This document shows, in pieces, positions 37,611 through 45,806 of a stretch of DNA of 64,000 nucleotides. Each line of letters starts with the position of its first letter. Within the stretch, counting starts at the first letter, position 1. The position numbers and the translations under genes were made by a program. Origin of the DNA: an uncultured Bacteriovorax sp. (GTDB lineage: Bacteria > Bdellovibrionota > Bacteriovoracia > Bacteriovoracales > Bacteriovoracaceae); NCBI GenBank assembly GCA_946481315.1, contig CAMLMH010000001.1, forward strand, positions 558,001 through 622,000, read 5' to 3'. Below the pieces are notes generated by a model that was not told the origin of the DNA, did no database searches, and saw only the letters and a program-made list of their open reading frames with translations.

Positions 37611-39491
37611 TCAGCGGGTCTTGGCCAACAAATTCTCGATGTCCGCACGTGATAACGAGATGATAATGTCGCGTTCGCCCTGAGGAACTATGCTTTCGGC
37701 CTTAACTCCCAGGCGTTTATAAAGCCGGCCATGAACTTTGGAAGTGTAGACGTAAACTTTTTTGATGTCCGGATCCTGCAGAAGTGCTCCAGCTGCCTGA
37801 TTGATCAGAGATTTAGAAAGCTTCTCGGCATCGGCGTCTTTGCTCACGGTGAGTCGGACAATTTCAGCAACTTTGTCACTAGGTTTACGCTCTACATTTT
37901 TTCCAATGGCTTTTTCCACCGGCAGGAGATCCTGCGGTTTATCGGAAACAACAATTCCCACACCGCCTTTAAAATTTTTCGAATTGGTGAGTGAATCATC
38001 ACTGTTAATGATCAGCTTTGTCCGTGGAGCGAATTCCTGGCTCGATTTCACGAAACCTTTTATTTCTTCCGGAGTCAGGTTGAGTCTTTCTGAATAAATA
38101 TTTCCGACAAAATTCCAGTAATCGTCCGGCACCTGCCGCATCTGATGATCACTTACGCGGGAAATTTTAGAGAGATCCATATAAGTAAATTTTCCCTGAT
38201 CCATTGTCTGGTATTCGCGTGCCCACTGATTTTTTGCCAGTGGATTTTTTTGTAAGGATGTTCCGATCTGCTCAGTAAAAGCGCTTGTTGATACCAGCTG
38301 GGGAGTAAATTTCTTTTTATAAAACTGCAGCGCAGGGCCGGGCAGTTCAGGGCCAATAGTGGTTATCCATCCCAGTGTCGAGATGAAAACAGCATCGTTA
38401 TATTCCGTCTTACAGTTATTGAGTGAATCAAAAAGTCTGGTGTCAGGTTTGAGAAAAAATTTATCTTCCAGACTCTGACACTGATCCCCCAGTTTTTTTG
38501 TCTCGTTTGTCTGAAACAAATTGGTCGACACTCCGGTTCCTGCGCGGGCAAGCCACGCAGCCGAATCAATTTCTTTAGCTGACAGACCAAAACGCAGAAG
38601 TTTTGCTCCCAGTAATGTTTCAGAGCCCAATAATCCGAAACGTCCCCACGGGCCCAAAGCAAATGGTGCAAGAAAGAGTGAAACTTCCACACCGCTTTTT
38701 ACGAGTGCATCTCTTTCTCTGGCTTTTGCTCTCTTGGTGGCCAACTCACAAAGCCAGGCAGATTTTCCTTCAGCTGGTCCCTGACTTTCAAAACGGGTGA
38801 TAAAATCATCAGCGATTGTTGCCGGAAGCTCTTTCATGTCGGAATCTAAAAAGCGGGAGTACTCATCAACTCTCTTAAGCAAAGATGCTGCCGTTTCCCT
38901 GCTGGCATTACTGATTAATTTTTTAATTTCCGCATCAGTTGGGATGTTTTCAGATTTTTTCTGCCATTCTTTTTCAAAAGATTCATGAGTAAAAAGAGGT
39001 CGCTTGATCAGCAGGGCTGTTTTTGAACGTTGAAGCAAGAGTAGTTGATCTTCCAGTTCCACCCGGCGATGAGCACCGCAATTTCCGGAATAACAAATTT
39101 CCAGCCGGGCCTTAACGGCATTCAGGCTCACTCCCAGTTGCAGCAAACTTTGGGCATCAATGAGAGTGTCATCAATTTCCCGCTGAATGCGTGGTTCATT
39201 TTTTTTATTATCCAGTTTTCCGTTTTCAATCAGACGAAACATATCCGCATAGAGATCTTTTTTGTGGCGATACAGATCCTGAATGGATTCAGCAGTACTG
39301 CTTACCCAGAGTTTCTCTTGCAGCTTGCTCAGGCTTTCGGCGATTCCTGATGAGGTCTTTCCCGCTGAATCCCGGGTGCGGCATTCCCCGAAAGTGTCCT
39401 GCTTATCCTCTGTACATAGTGGAGAAACAGCACCTGACAAGGTGGCCCAGAGGAGAAAAGTCAGAAATGTAAGAATTGAAAGTTTCGTCAT
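37611..39491 (-). CDS. Large exported protein of unknown function
   Basis: 626 residues with a signal peptide (MTKLSILTFLTFLLWATLSGAVS). The N-terminal ~200 residues are helical and charged (IQDLYRHKKDLYADMFRLIENG), then a short hydrophobic stretch (VSLFLAPFALGPWGRFGLLG), then a C-terminal alpha-beta region whose last ~120 residues (KPSDKVAEIVRLTVSKDADAEKLSKSLINQAAG, then KKVYVYTSKVHGRLYKRLGVKA) are reminiscent of a GNAT N-acyltransferase beta-alpha pattern. The GNAT reading is uncertain. It is exported, so probably periplasmic or surface-bound. Confidence 0.6.
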   Translation of the reverse strand: MTKLSILTFLTFLLWATLSGAVSPLCTEDKQDTFGECRTRDSAGKTSSGIAESLSKLQEKLWVSSTAESIQDLYRHKKDLYADMFRLIENGKLDNKKNEPRIQREIDDTLIDAQSLLQLGVSLNAVKARLEICYSGNCGAHRRVELEDQLLLLQRSKTALLIKRPLFTHESFEKEWQKKSENIPTDAEIKKLISNASRETAASLLKRVDEYSRFLDSDMKELPATIADDFITRFESQGPAEGKSAWLCELATKRAKARERDALVKSGVEVSLFLAPFALGPWGRFGLLGSETLLGAKLLRFGLSAKEIDSAAWLARAGTGVSTNLFQTNETKKLGDQCQSLEDKFFLKPDTRLFDSLNNCKTEYNDAVFISTLGWITTIGPELPGPALQFYKKKFTPQLVSTSAFTEQIGTSLQKNPLAKNQWAREYQTMDQGKFTYMDLSKISRVSDHQMRQVPDDYWNFVGNIYSERLNLTPEEIKGFVKSSQEFAPRTKLIINSDDSLTNSKNFKGGVGIVVSDKPQDLLPVEKAIGKNVERKPSDKVAEIVRLTVSKDADAEKLSKSLINQAAGALLQDPDIKKVYVYTSKVHGRLYKRLGVKAESIVPQGERDIIISLSRADIENLLAKTR

Positions 39492-39620
39492 TACTCATAT
39501 TTATCGGAGGTTTAGCCCGGGAATATAAGGGAAAACGTAGTCATAGAGAGGAGAATATGTTTAAATAGGCTCGATTTTTAGCAATAAAATTTACTCTAAT
39601 TTCACTTTCAGGAGAGCAAA

Positions 39621-40778
39621 ATGAGCGTTTATATTTTATCCGGTGCCCGTACTCCAAACGGCAGCTTCTTAGGTTCTTTAAGTTCGGTTTCTGCACCAAA
39701 ACTTGGTGCTGTGGCCATTGAGGCAGCTCTCAAGCGAGCTGAAATCGATCCTTCAAAAGTTGATGAAGTTTTCATGGGAAATGTTGTCAGTGCTGGTGTT
39801 GGACAGGCCCCTGCCCGTCAAGCCGCAATCTTTGCAGGTCTTCCGGAATCAATTCCCTGTACAACAGTTAATAAAGTTTGTGGTTCAGGATTAAAAACTA
39901 TTATCACAGGTGCACAGACAATCGCTGCCGGAGACAATGAACTGGTCGTTGCAGGTGGAATGGAAAATATGTCGATGGCTCCACATTTGTTAATGAACTC
40001 AAGAAACGGTTTCAAATTTGGTGAAGCTGGAATGAAAGATTCTATGCAATGGGATGGACTGTGGGACGTCTACTCCAACCGAGCGATGGGAAATTGCGCT
40101 GAAGAAGCAGCTGCCAAATATTCTAACCGCGAAGAACAAGACGCTTATTCTGTTGAATCTTTCAAACGCGCTCAACAGGCAATTAAAGACGGCATCTTTA
40201 ACAAAGAAATCGCAGCCGTCACAATCAAAGGCCCAAAAGGGGACACAGTTGTCACAACTGACGAGGGTCCGGGAAAAGCAAATTTCGAAAAAATGGCCAC
40301 CCTTAAACCGGCTTTTGAAAAAACCGGTACTATCACGGCGGCAAATGCTTCGACCATCAACGACGGTGCAGCTGCCATTGTTCTGGGTGGAGAAAAATAT
40401 AAGGCCCAGGCCAAGTTCAAAATTGTCTCTTACGCCAGCCACGCTCAGAACCCGACATGGTTTACGACTGCTCCGGTAGAAGCGATGAAAAAAGCTGCTT
40501 CTAAAGCTAACCTTAAACTTGATCAAATTGATCTGTTCGAAATCAATGAAGCTTTTGCAGTAGTTGCGCTAGCCGCTATGAAGGAGTTAAACTTAGATCA
40601 TAAGAAAGTTAACGTTTACGGCGGTGGCGTGAGCTTAGGACACCCGATTGGATGCTCTGGTACCAGAATTGTTGTGACACTCATGAATGCCATGGAAAAC
40701 AACAAATCAAAATACGGTATGGCCTCTATTTGTATCGGAGGTGGTGAAGCTCTGGCGATGATTATCGAACGCCTCTAG
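39621..40778 (+). CDS. Acetyl-CoA C-acetyltransferase (thiolase)
   Basis: 385 residues, AGGAG before ATG. Catalytic residues are in place: Cys87 (TTVNKVCGSGLK), His341 (GGGVSLGHPIGCSGTR) and Cys371 (ASICIGGGEALAMI). It condenses two acetyl-CoA or cleaves acetoacetyl-CoA, feeding ketone-body, polyhydroxybutyrate or beta-oxidation chemistry. It is slightly shorter than the usual ~393. The acyl-CoA dehydrogenases at 53.5-56.4 kb are not adjacent, so pathway assignment is open. Confidence 0.93.
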   Translation: MSVYILSGARTPNGSFLGSLSSVSAPKLGAVAIEAALKRAEIDPSKVDEVFMGNVVSAGVGQAPARQAAIFAGLPESIPCTTVNKVCGSGLKTIITGAQTIAAGDNELVVAGGMENMSMAPHLLMNSRNGFKFGEAGMKDSMQWDGLWDVYSNRAMGNCAEEAAAKYSNREEQDAYSVESFKRAQQAIKDGIFNKEIAAVTIKGPKGDTVVTTDEGPGKANFEKMATLKPAFEKTGTITAANASTINDGAAAIVLGGEKYKAQAKFKIVSYASHAQNPTWFTTAPVEAMKKAASKANLKLDQIDLFEINEAFAVVALAAMKELNLDHKKVNVYGGGVSLGHPIGCSGTRIVVTLMNAMENNKSKYGMASICIGGGEALAMIIERL

Positions 40779-40805
40779 TATTGTAAAAAACTGAAAGGAT
40801 CATGG

Positions 40806-41864
40806 ATGACCACACCGGCAGCAGGAGCAGCTAAGAAGTCTGGAATTAAAACTTTAAAACCAGGCGAAATTCTTTTTAATGAAAACGATGTAGCATCATC
40901 GATGTACATCATTCAAAAAGGACAGTTGCGCCTCTTTAGACCGAAAGGAAAAGGCTTTGTGGAAATTGCCGTCCTTCGTTCCGGAGAAATGTTGGGGGAG
41001 ATGGCTTACTTCGATCCTGATTCCAAGAAACGTTCTGTCTCGGCTGCGGCTATCACCGGAGCCGAGGTTATTGAAATATCCTTTACTGCACTCGAAAAGA
41101 CCATGGCTTCACTTAACCCATGGTTTAAAACTCTGATTAATACTCTCGCTGATCGTCTGAGAAAAACAAATGAGCGTGTGAAGGCCCTCGAATCAAATTC
41201 CGTTGGTTTTTCATCTGATTATAAATTTTTCCAGTCAGCCGATATTGTAAAAATTCTCTCCATTCTCTTTCTTACTTTCCGCTCTCTCGCTGAAAATAAA
41301 GACGGGAAATGGTATTTAAATTTCAGCAAAATCAAAACCTATGCACTGGAAATTTTTAACGTCAACGAAGCCAAACTCGAAGAATTTATCCAGCTTTTAG
41401 TCGACGAAAAAATCATTGAAGTATCTATCGATGAAAACGATGCTACAAAAATTCTGGCAACACGTGAACCTGAAACATTCCGCATTTTTCAGGTTTTCTT
41501 CAATACTCAGCGAACTTTGAGAGACGACAAAAAACTCAATATTTCTCCCAAGGGAGAAAAATTCATTATGAAAGTATTGGAAGAGTGCGAGAAACTGCCG
41601 GTTGAAGACGGCAAAGTTGAAATTGAATTAACCAAGATCACTGCTTACTTTAAAGAATATAATATCCCTATCACACTGGATGATTTCGCCGGAGCTAAAG
41701 CTGCAAAATTTTGTGGTGAGTATAAGATGGGGGAGAACAATTCTATTTCATGTATGATCAACTACGATTACGCCAAGAGAATGTTTCCTGTTGTCCGCTT
41801 TATGAATGCCATCAATCGTGTTAACGATGCAAAAGCTAAAGCAAATGAAAAGGGATCACCGTAG
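40806..41864 (+). CDS. Cyclic nucleotide-binding domain protein
   Basis: 352 residues. The N-terminal ~120 residues form a cNMP-binding roll: LKPGEILFNENDVASSMYIIQKGQLRLF, VLRSGEMLGEMAYFDP, KKRSVSAAAITGAEVIEI. The ARS-type phosphate loop is FDPDSKKRSVSAAA, with Arg and Ser plausible for cAMP binding. The remaining 230 residues have winged-helix-like segments (FSKIKTYALEIFNVNEAKLEEFIQLLVDEKIIEV) but no classical Crp HTH. It may be a cAMP- or c-di-GMP-linked signalling protein. AAAGGAT lies 8 nt before ATG. Confidence 0.75.
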   Translation: MTTPAAGAAKKSGIKTLKPGEILFNENDVASSMYIIQKGQLRLFRPKGKGFVEIAVLRSGEMLGEMAYFDPDSKKRSVSAAAITGAEVIEISFTALEKTMASLNPWFKTLINTLADRLRKTNERVKALESNSVGFSSDYKFFQSADIVKILSILFLTFRSLAENKDGKWYLNFSKIKTYALEIFNVNEAKLEEFIQLLVDEKIIEVSIDENDATKILATREPETFRIFQVFFNTQRTLRDDKKLNISPKGEKFIMKVLEECEKLPVEDGKVEIELTKITAYFKEYNIPITLDDFAGAKAAKFCGEYKMGENNSISCMINYDYAKRMFPVVRFMNAINRVNDAKAKANEKGSP

Positions 41865-41878
41865 ACGTAACTACGGTG
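41857..41878. terminator. Perfect inverted repeat spanning two convergent stops
   Basis: CACCGTAG (41857-41864), loop of six, CTACGGTG (41871-41878). The stop codons of the plus-strand gene (41862-41864) and the minus-strand gene (41871-41873) both sit in the stem. A convincing T-run is missing on either side, so intrinsic termination is not certain. Confidence 0.45.
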
Positions 41879-43376
41879 TTGTCGTCGAATTGTAATAAAC
41901 ACTCACACTGACAGGCGAACTCGGAGAGTTCTGGAACTGATAAGTTCCATTCAGTCGCAGCATATATCCTGATGGAGAACCGGCCGGAAGATCAAACACT
42001 TTAAGGTTTGGATCCAGACTCGATACGAATTGGTTACCCATATAATCCCAGCCATTGGTTGAACTTTGTGGAACAAGTTGTCCGTTGATTCGTACTTCAA
42101 TGGATGAAATTTGCGGTTGTCCGTATTTCAGATAAATATATCCGTATTTAAGTTTATTGGCATTGTAGGTTACAGTTAAACAATCCGGATAAACGATGCG
42201 GTCATTTCCATCACCGCCAAACAGACGAATTAATTTTCCGGTGAATGGTTCACCCGGGGTCGGAAGCACGCGGGTATTTTGATTTGTTCTGTCTCCAATA
42301 TATTGGTAACCATCGGTTGGATTTGATTCACCAGTACGATTCGTCAGGATTTTTCCGTCGGAACGAACAACGCGTAGAGTGTCCGGATCGATGTCTGCAT
42401 CGAGACCGGCAACCGGCCAGTAATCATACTTATGTTTGATTAATGTCTGTTTGATGGCCGCATTTACCCCATCGAAAATGTGATTGAAGTCGATTGAGCA
42501 AAGATTATAACTATCCGGAGCACCTGTAACATCTGGTGAAAGGTGATCATTTGATGTAGGCCAGCCGTTAGTATAAGGAGCTTCGTAGAGTTGTTTTGCT
42601 ACTTCTCTATATCGGGCATTAATTTTATTGTTTCCGGTTGAACATGATGTAAGAGGTGAGATGTTAATGAATCTCATCATAGCTGAATCCAATGGACTGC
42701 TGATTCCGGAGCCGCTGCAGTTAACTGCAGTATTGCCGCGAAGGCACAGGAGTTTATTGATTTTTGTCTGAACTCGTGGAGCCCAATCTGATTTTGTACA
42801 AGAAGCATATCCTGTTTCACTTTCACATGAGTCATCATCCTCATTAGAAATAACAACAATCATTGTATAAGCGTTAGGTCTAAAAATTCCATTACTCCGA
42901 TTGGCCTGAATGATATTAACTGCCCGATCAATACCTGGTTCAGCTGGAGATCCGGATGGCGTAAATGAAAGACTTGAGGCCACGTATTCTTTAGTGCGGA
43001 TGATGTTAAGCGCATCATCTGATAGTCCGGTACTGTTCTTAGTAACAAGCTGGGCTTCAAAAAGTGGATTAGCATTGGTTGAGATGAGCGGAACTGAAAG
43101 AATGTGATAATCGAAATTTTCTGAAACACTCTTAATCAGGTTGCCCATTGAAGCGCGGGTGGCAGGGGTAACAACATTAAAGCTAGAAGAGTTATCCCAC
43201 AACATCAGGATGTCGACTTGGGGAGAGACAAGAGTATGTTGTGAACAAAGTTGCGTGGAAGTGGAAATGATTGGGCTTACCGCCCCCGCCTGATGTCCTT
43301 TATTGGTTGCAAACTCTTCTTTGGCACAGGAAAACAGTACCAACATACAAACCAGATTTAGTAATGATTTTTTCAT
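41871..43376 (-). CDS. vWA-domain lipoprotein
   Basis: 501 residues. Lipobox VLFSC puts the acylated Cys at 17. PQVDILMLWDNSSSFNVVTPATRASMGN has the MIDAS motif DxSxS, and AYTMIVVISNEDDDSCE continues a von Willebrand A fold. The C-terminal third has beta-rich repeats (KLKYGYIYLKYGQPQISSIEVRINGQLV). It is probably an outer-membrane or surface adhesion lipoprotein. It stands alone, with ~180 bp of upstream sequence that holds the promoter region shared with the plus-strand operon. Confidence 0.75.
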   Translation of the reverse strand: MKKSLLNLVCMLVLFSCAKEEFATNKGHQAGAVSPIISTSTQLCSQHTLVSPQVDILMLWDNSSSFNVVTPATRASMGNLIKSVSENFDYHILSVPLISTNANPLFEAQLVTKNSTGLSDDALNIIRTKEYVASSLSFTPSGSPAEPGIDRAVNIIQANRSNGIFRPNAYTMIVVISNEDDDSCESETGYASCTKSDWAPRVQTKINKLLCLRGNTAVNCSGSGISSPLDSAMMRFINISPLTSCSTGNNKINARYREVAKQLYEAPYTNGWPTSNDHLSPDVTGAPDSYNLCSIDFNHIFDGVNAAIKQTLIKHKYDYWPVAGLDADIDPDTLRVVRSDGKILTNRTGESNPTDGYQYIGDRTNQNTRVLPTPGEPFTGKLIRLFGGDGNDRIVYPDCLTVTYNANKLKYGYIYLKYGQPQISSIEVRINGQLVPQSSTNGWDYMGNQFVSSLDPNLKVFDLPAGSPSGYMLRLNGTYQFQNSPSSPVSVSVYYNSTTTP

Positions 43377-43553
43377 AGCTATTCCCCGAGGTTAACCTCG
43401 TTTCCACACAATACTTTAGTCTTATCGGCAGTTTCACCCGAATCTTTAAGTAGTTGAGTGCTTTTGTTGGAGACGGCAAAAATTGGTCGCCCTTTTATTG
43501 TAATTTCGAAAAGTTAAAATAAAAGAAAAGAAAATTTGGGGAGATATCATTAT

Positions 43554-44327
43554 ATGGTCAACTGGTTTTATGTTGTTGGGTCAGAAAGAGTAGGTCCGGT
43601 GAGTGAAGCAATGCTGAGAGGCTTGCGGGAGAACGGCGAAATAAGTGGTGAAACCTATGTCTGGAAAAAGGGTTTTGCCGGTTGGGAAAGAATGAAAGAT
43701 GTAACCGAACTGAATGCTCCGGCACAAAATGAGGAGTCAGCACCAGCTCAAGCCGAAGAAAAGAAGGAATCATCCCCGGAAGTTCAATTTAACTTCGACT
43801 GGAAAAAAGTTCGGGAGAATGAAGAATTATTTTATGTGCGCATCGGGCGCGACCGTAAAAATTACAACGGGACAGATATTTTTGGACCATATTCACTGGT
43901 GGAATTAAGGGAAGCGCTTAGTGACCGTCGTATCAATGGAAATACGTTGATATTTGCTCCGGGAATGGAGGGCTGGACTAAGATTGGCTGCACACCGGCT
44001 GAAGCTGGACTGCATGGAACAGGTGTTGAAGATGAAATTTTGTTGAATGAAGTTCCGCTTTTGTTGGTCATGAATCATTCACCATTACCTCTGATAACCG
44101 TAATAAAAAAATCTGGTGTAAAAGAAGTCAGTGCACTTGGTTCCGGACCATTTAAAGACTATCAGGGACAAGCAATATTGGCATCCTTGTATGCAGGTAA
44201 CGAAATCAAAGCACGAAATGTTAAATTGCGGATCAATAATTATGATACAAAAGAGCAGTTAATCGAATGTGACGTTCTGGATATGGACTCCAACGCCCGC
44301 AATTGTATGTTGGGCCATGCTGTCTAA
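43554..44327 (+). CDS. Two-GYF-domain protein with PilZ-like C-terminus
   Basis: 257 residues from ATG 43554 (GGGGAG 10 nt upstream; TTG 43536 would use the SD itself). GYF_2-type domains: WFYVVGSERVGPVSEAMLRGLRENGEISGET and YVWKKGFAGWERM (residues 3-55), then GPYSLVELREALSDRRINGNTLIFAPGMEGWTKI (~115-155). The C-terminal ~90 residues resemble a PilZ beta-barrel (NEVPLLLVMNHSPLPLITVIKKSG) but lack an obvious RxxxR motif. GYF_2 domains bind proline-rich or membrane partners. It overlaps the hydrolase gene by 11 nt. Confidence 0.65.
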   Translation: MVNWFYVVGSERVGPVSEAMLRGLRENGEISGETYVWKKGFAGWERMKDVTELNAPAQNEESAPAQAEEKKESSPEVQFNFDWKKVRENEELFYVRIGRDRKNYNGTDIFGPYSLVELREALSDRRINGNTLIFAPGMEGWTKIGCTPAEAGLHGTGVEDEILLNEVPLLLVMNHSPLPLITVIKKSGVKEVSALGSGPFKDYQGQAILASLYAGNEIKARNVKLRINNYDTKEQLIECDVLDMDSNARNCMLGHAV

Positions 44328-45222
44328 TAATCAAAAAACTTTAGCATGGAAAGAATTGAAGCCCGGTGTGGCCGTGGCCCATTTCCCTTCTGTTATAAAA
44401 AACCAGCAGATTTATGTTAAAAAAGTCCAGGCCCTTCATCCTGTAAAAAATAGTGTAACGCTTTTTCTTTTTCACGACCTGGCCGCTTATCATGGTCGTT
44501 TCGCTCAGCTGGTGGAGTGGTTTCAATTACAAAATCCAGAAGTATCTTTTATCATGATGGACTTCATGGGCCATGGCTTATCCACAGGCACTAGAGGTCA
44601 TATTACCTCTATTCATGATCTGGTTAATGATGTGATGTATTTGATGGAGAGTGTTTCAAAAGACGAAGGAGAACGCTGGATAACGCTGGGAAGTGGTTTA
44701 GGTGCATTGGTCATTCTTGATTTGTTAAACCGGGTAGAAAGTCCGGTAAAGCAAAAGATAGATTCACTTATTCTTTCTAATTTCTTTTTAAATTTTGATA
44801 GTGCACTTTTTAAGGTTCAGTCTGAACTTTATGAAAGGGCCACAGGTCCGACCAGAGAAATGATTGATCATTTACGTTTGTCTGAGATATTTCCGGCAAT
44901 GCAAATGTTGACATTGAAACGCGATCAGATGCTGTTGCTGGAAGATCCTCTTATTGCTCATAAGCCAACTTTTGGTTCATTAAGGGTGATTATGGAAAAA
45001 GTCCGCAGCGTTTATCAGGATGCTTACTTTCTGGATATAAAAACCTTGTTGTTGGAAAGCCAAAGCAGTTTTGTGCAGGAAAACGGGGCAGAAGTATTTG
45101 CCAAAGGCCTTAAAAAGGAGCTGGTCAGACGAATAGAGTATGCTTTTTTAAAGCACGACTTGTATAATGATAATGAAAAGGAAATTGTTTTTAAGGATAT
45201 GGCAGAATGGTTAAATTCATAA
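44317..45222 (+). CDS. Alpha/beta hydrolase-fold protein
   Basis: 301 residues from ATG 44317, overlapping the previous gene by 11 nt. The monoacylglycerol-lipase-like pattern is present: LFLFHDLAAYHGRFAQLVEWFQ, FIMMDFMGHGLSTGTRGHI, and the nucleophile strand ITLGSGLGALVILDL. The elbow reads LGSGLG rather than GxSxG, keeping Ser but not the usual first Gly. The His of the triad could be KHDLYND near the C-end. Possibly a lipid hydrolase or related pseudoenzyme. Part of the 43.5-45.8 kb operon. Confidence 0.75.
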   Translation: MLSNNQKTLAWKELKPGVAVAHFPSVIKNQQIYVKKVQALHPVKNSVTLFLFHDLAAYHGRFAQLVEWFQLQNPEVSFIMMDFMGHGLSTGTRGHITSIHDLVNDVMYLMESVSKDEGERWITLGSGLGALVILDLLNRVESPVKQKIDSLILSNFFLNFDSALFKVQSELYERATGPTREMIDHLRLSEIFPAMQMLTLKRDQMLLLEDPLIAHKPTFGSLRVIMEKVRSVYQDAYFLDIKTLLLESQSSFVQENGAEVFAKGLKKELVRRIEYAFLKHDLYNDNEKEIVFKDMAEWLNS

Positions 45223-45752
45223 TGAAAAGACTTCCGGTACTGTTCACAGGATCATTAATAGTTCTCTCTGCTGTTTCCTGTTCTAATTTAAGTAAAAACC
45301 ATGTGAGAGATGGAAAATTCATTGTAAGAAATGGAACTTTTGCTGATAAACGCTGGGATGAAAATCTGGAATTCAGAAGAATTTCCTGGTATCACGAGCT
45401 GACTTTGCAGTTTGATTTCATGATGACGTCTCTAACTCCGCAGTCCAGTTTTAATTTCTGGTTTTCCCAGGCCGAGCTGGTGGATGCTCAAAATTGTGAC
45501 GATTTTCGTGTGGCCCTAGCCTATTCTTTAGACACTCGCTCCATTCCTTATTCTCAATTAAATGAGCAACTGGAACGGTCGGGATTTAAAAAAGTGGAGT
45601 TATTAGAGTTCAAAAAACACCTGTTGCAACACCCCGATTCCGAAATGAATTCAACCAGATTGTATCAGGTTTACGGTCTTTGCAGATCTTCTAAGGACGC
45701 AAAACCATTGACTCTTAATTTCCCCGGATTCAACGAAACTACTTTAAATTAA
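45207..45752 (+). CDS. Lipoprotein of unknown function
   Basis: 181 residues with AAGGA 9 nt before ATG 45207; overlap with the hydrolase stop is 16 nt. Signal with lipobox SAVSC (acylated Cys 25). The mature domain (FIVRNGTFADKRWDENLEFRRISWYHELTLQFDFMMTSL) has no motif I recognise. Third gene of a run that precedes the Ser/Thr kinase by 54 bp. Confidence 0.65.
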   Translation: MVKFIMKRLPVLFTGSLIVLSAVSCSNLSKNHVRDGKFIVRNGTFADKRWDENLEFRRISWYHELTLQFDFMMTSLTPQSSFNFWFSQAELVDAQNCDDFRVALAYSLDTRSIPYSQLNEQLERSGFKKVELLEFKKHLLQHPDSEMNSTRLYQVYGLCRSSKDAKPLTLNFPGFNETTLN

Positions 45753-45806
45753 CCCTTAAGCTTTCCTCCATTTCTCCCGATATGTCATATCAGGAGAACG
45801 TGGACT

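Noticed and set aside
40054..40526. Long alternative frames on both strands within thiolase
   Set aside because: Thiolase has all three catalytic residues in place; other frames are shadows.
45785..45797. GATATGTCATATC near the kinase start as another operator
   Set aside because: It lacks the ATGAY-N4-RTCAT geometry and precedes an unrelated kinase gene.
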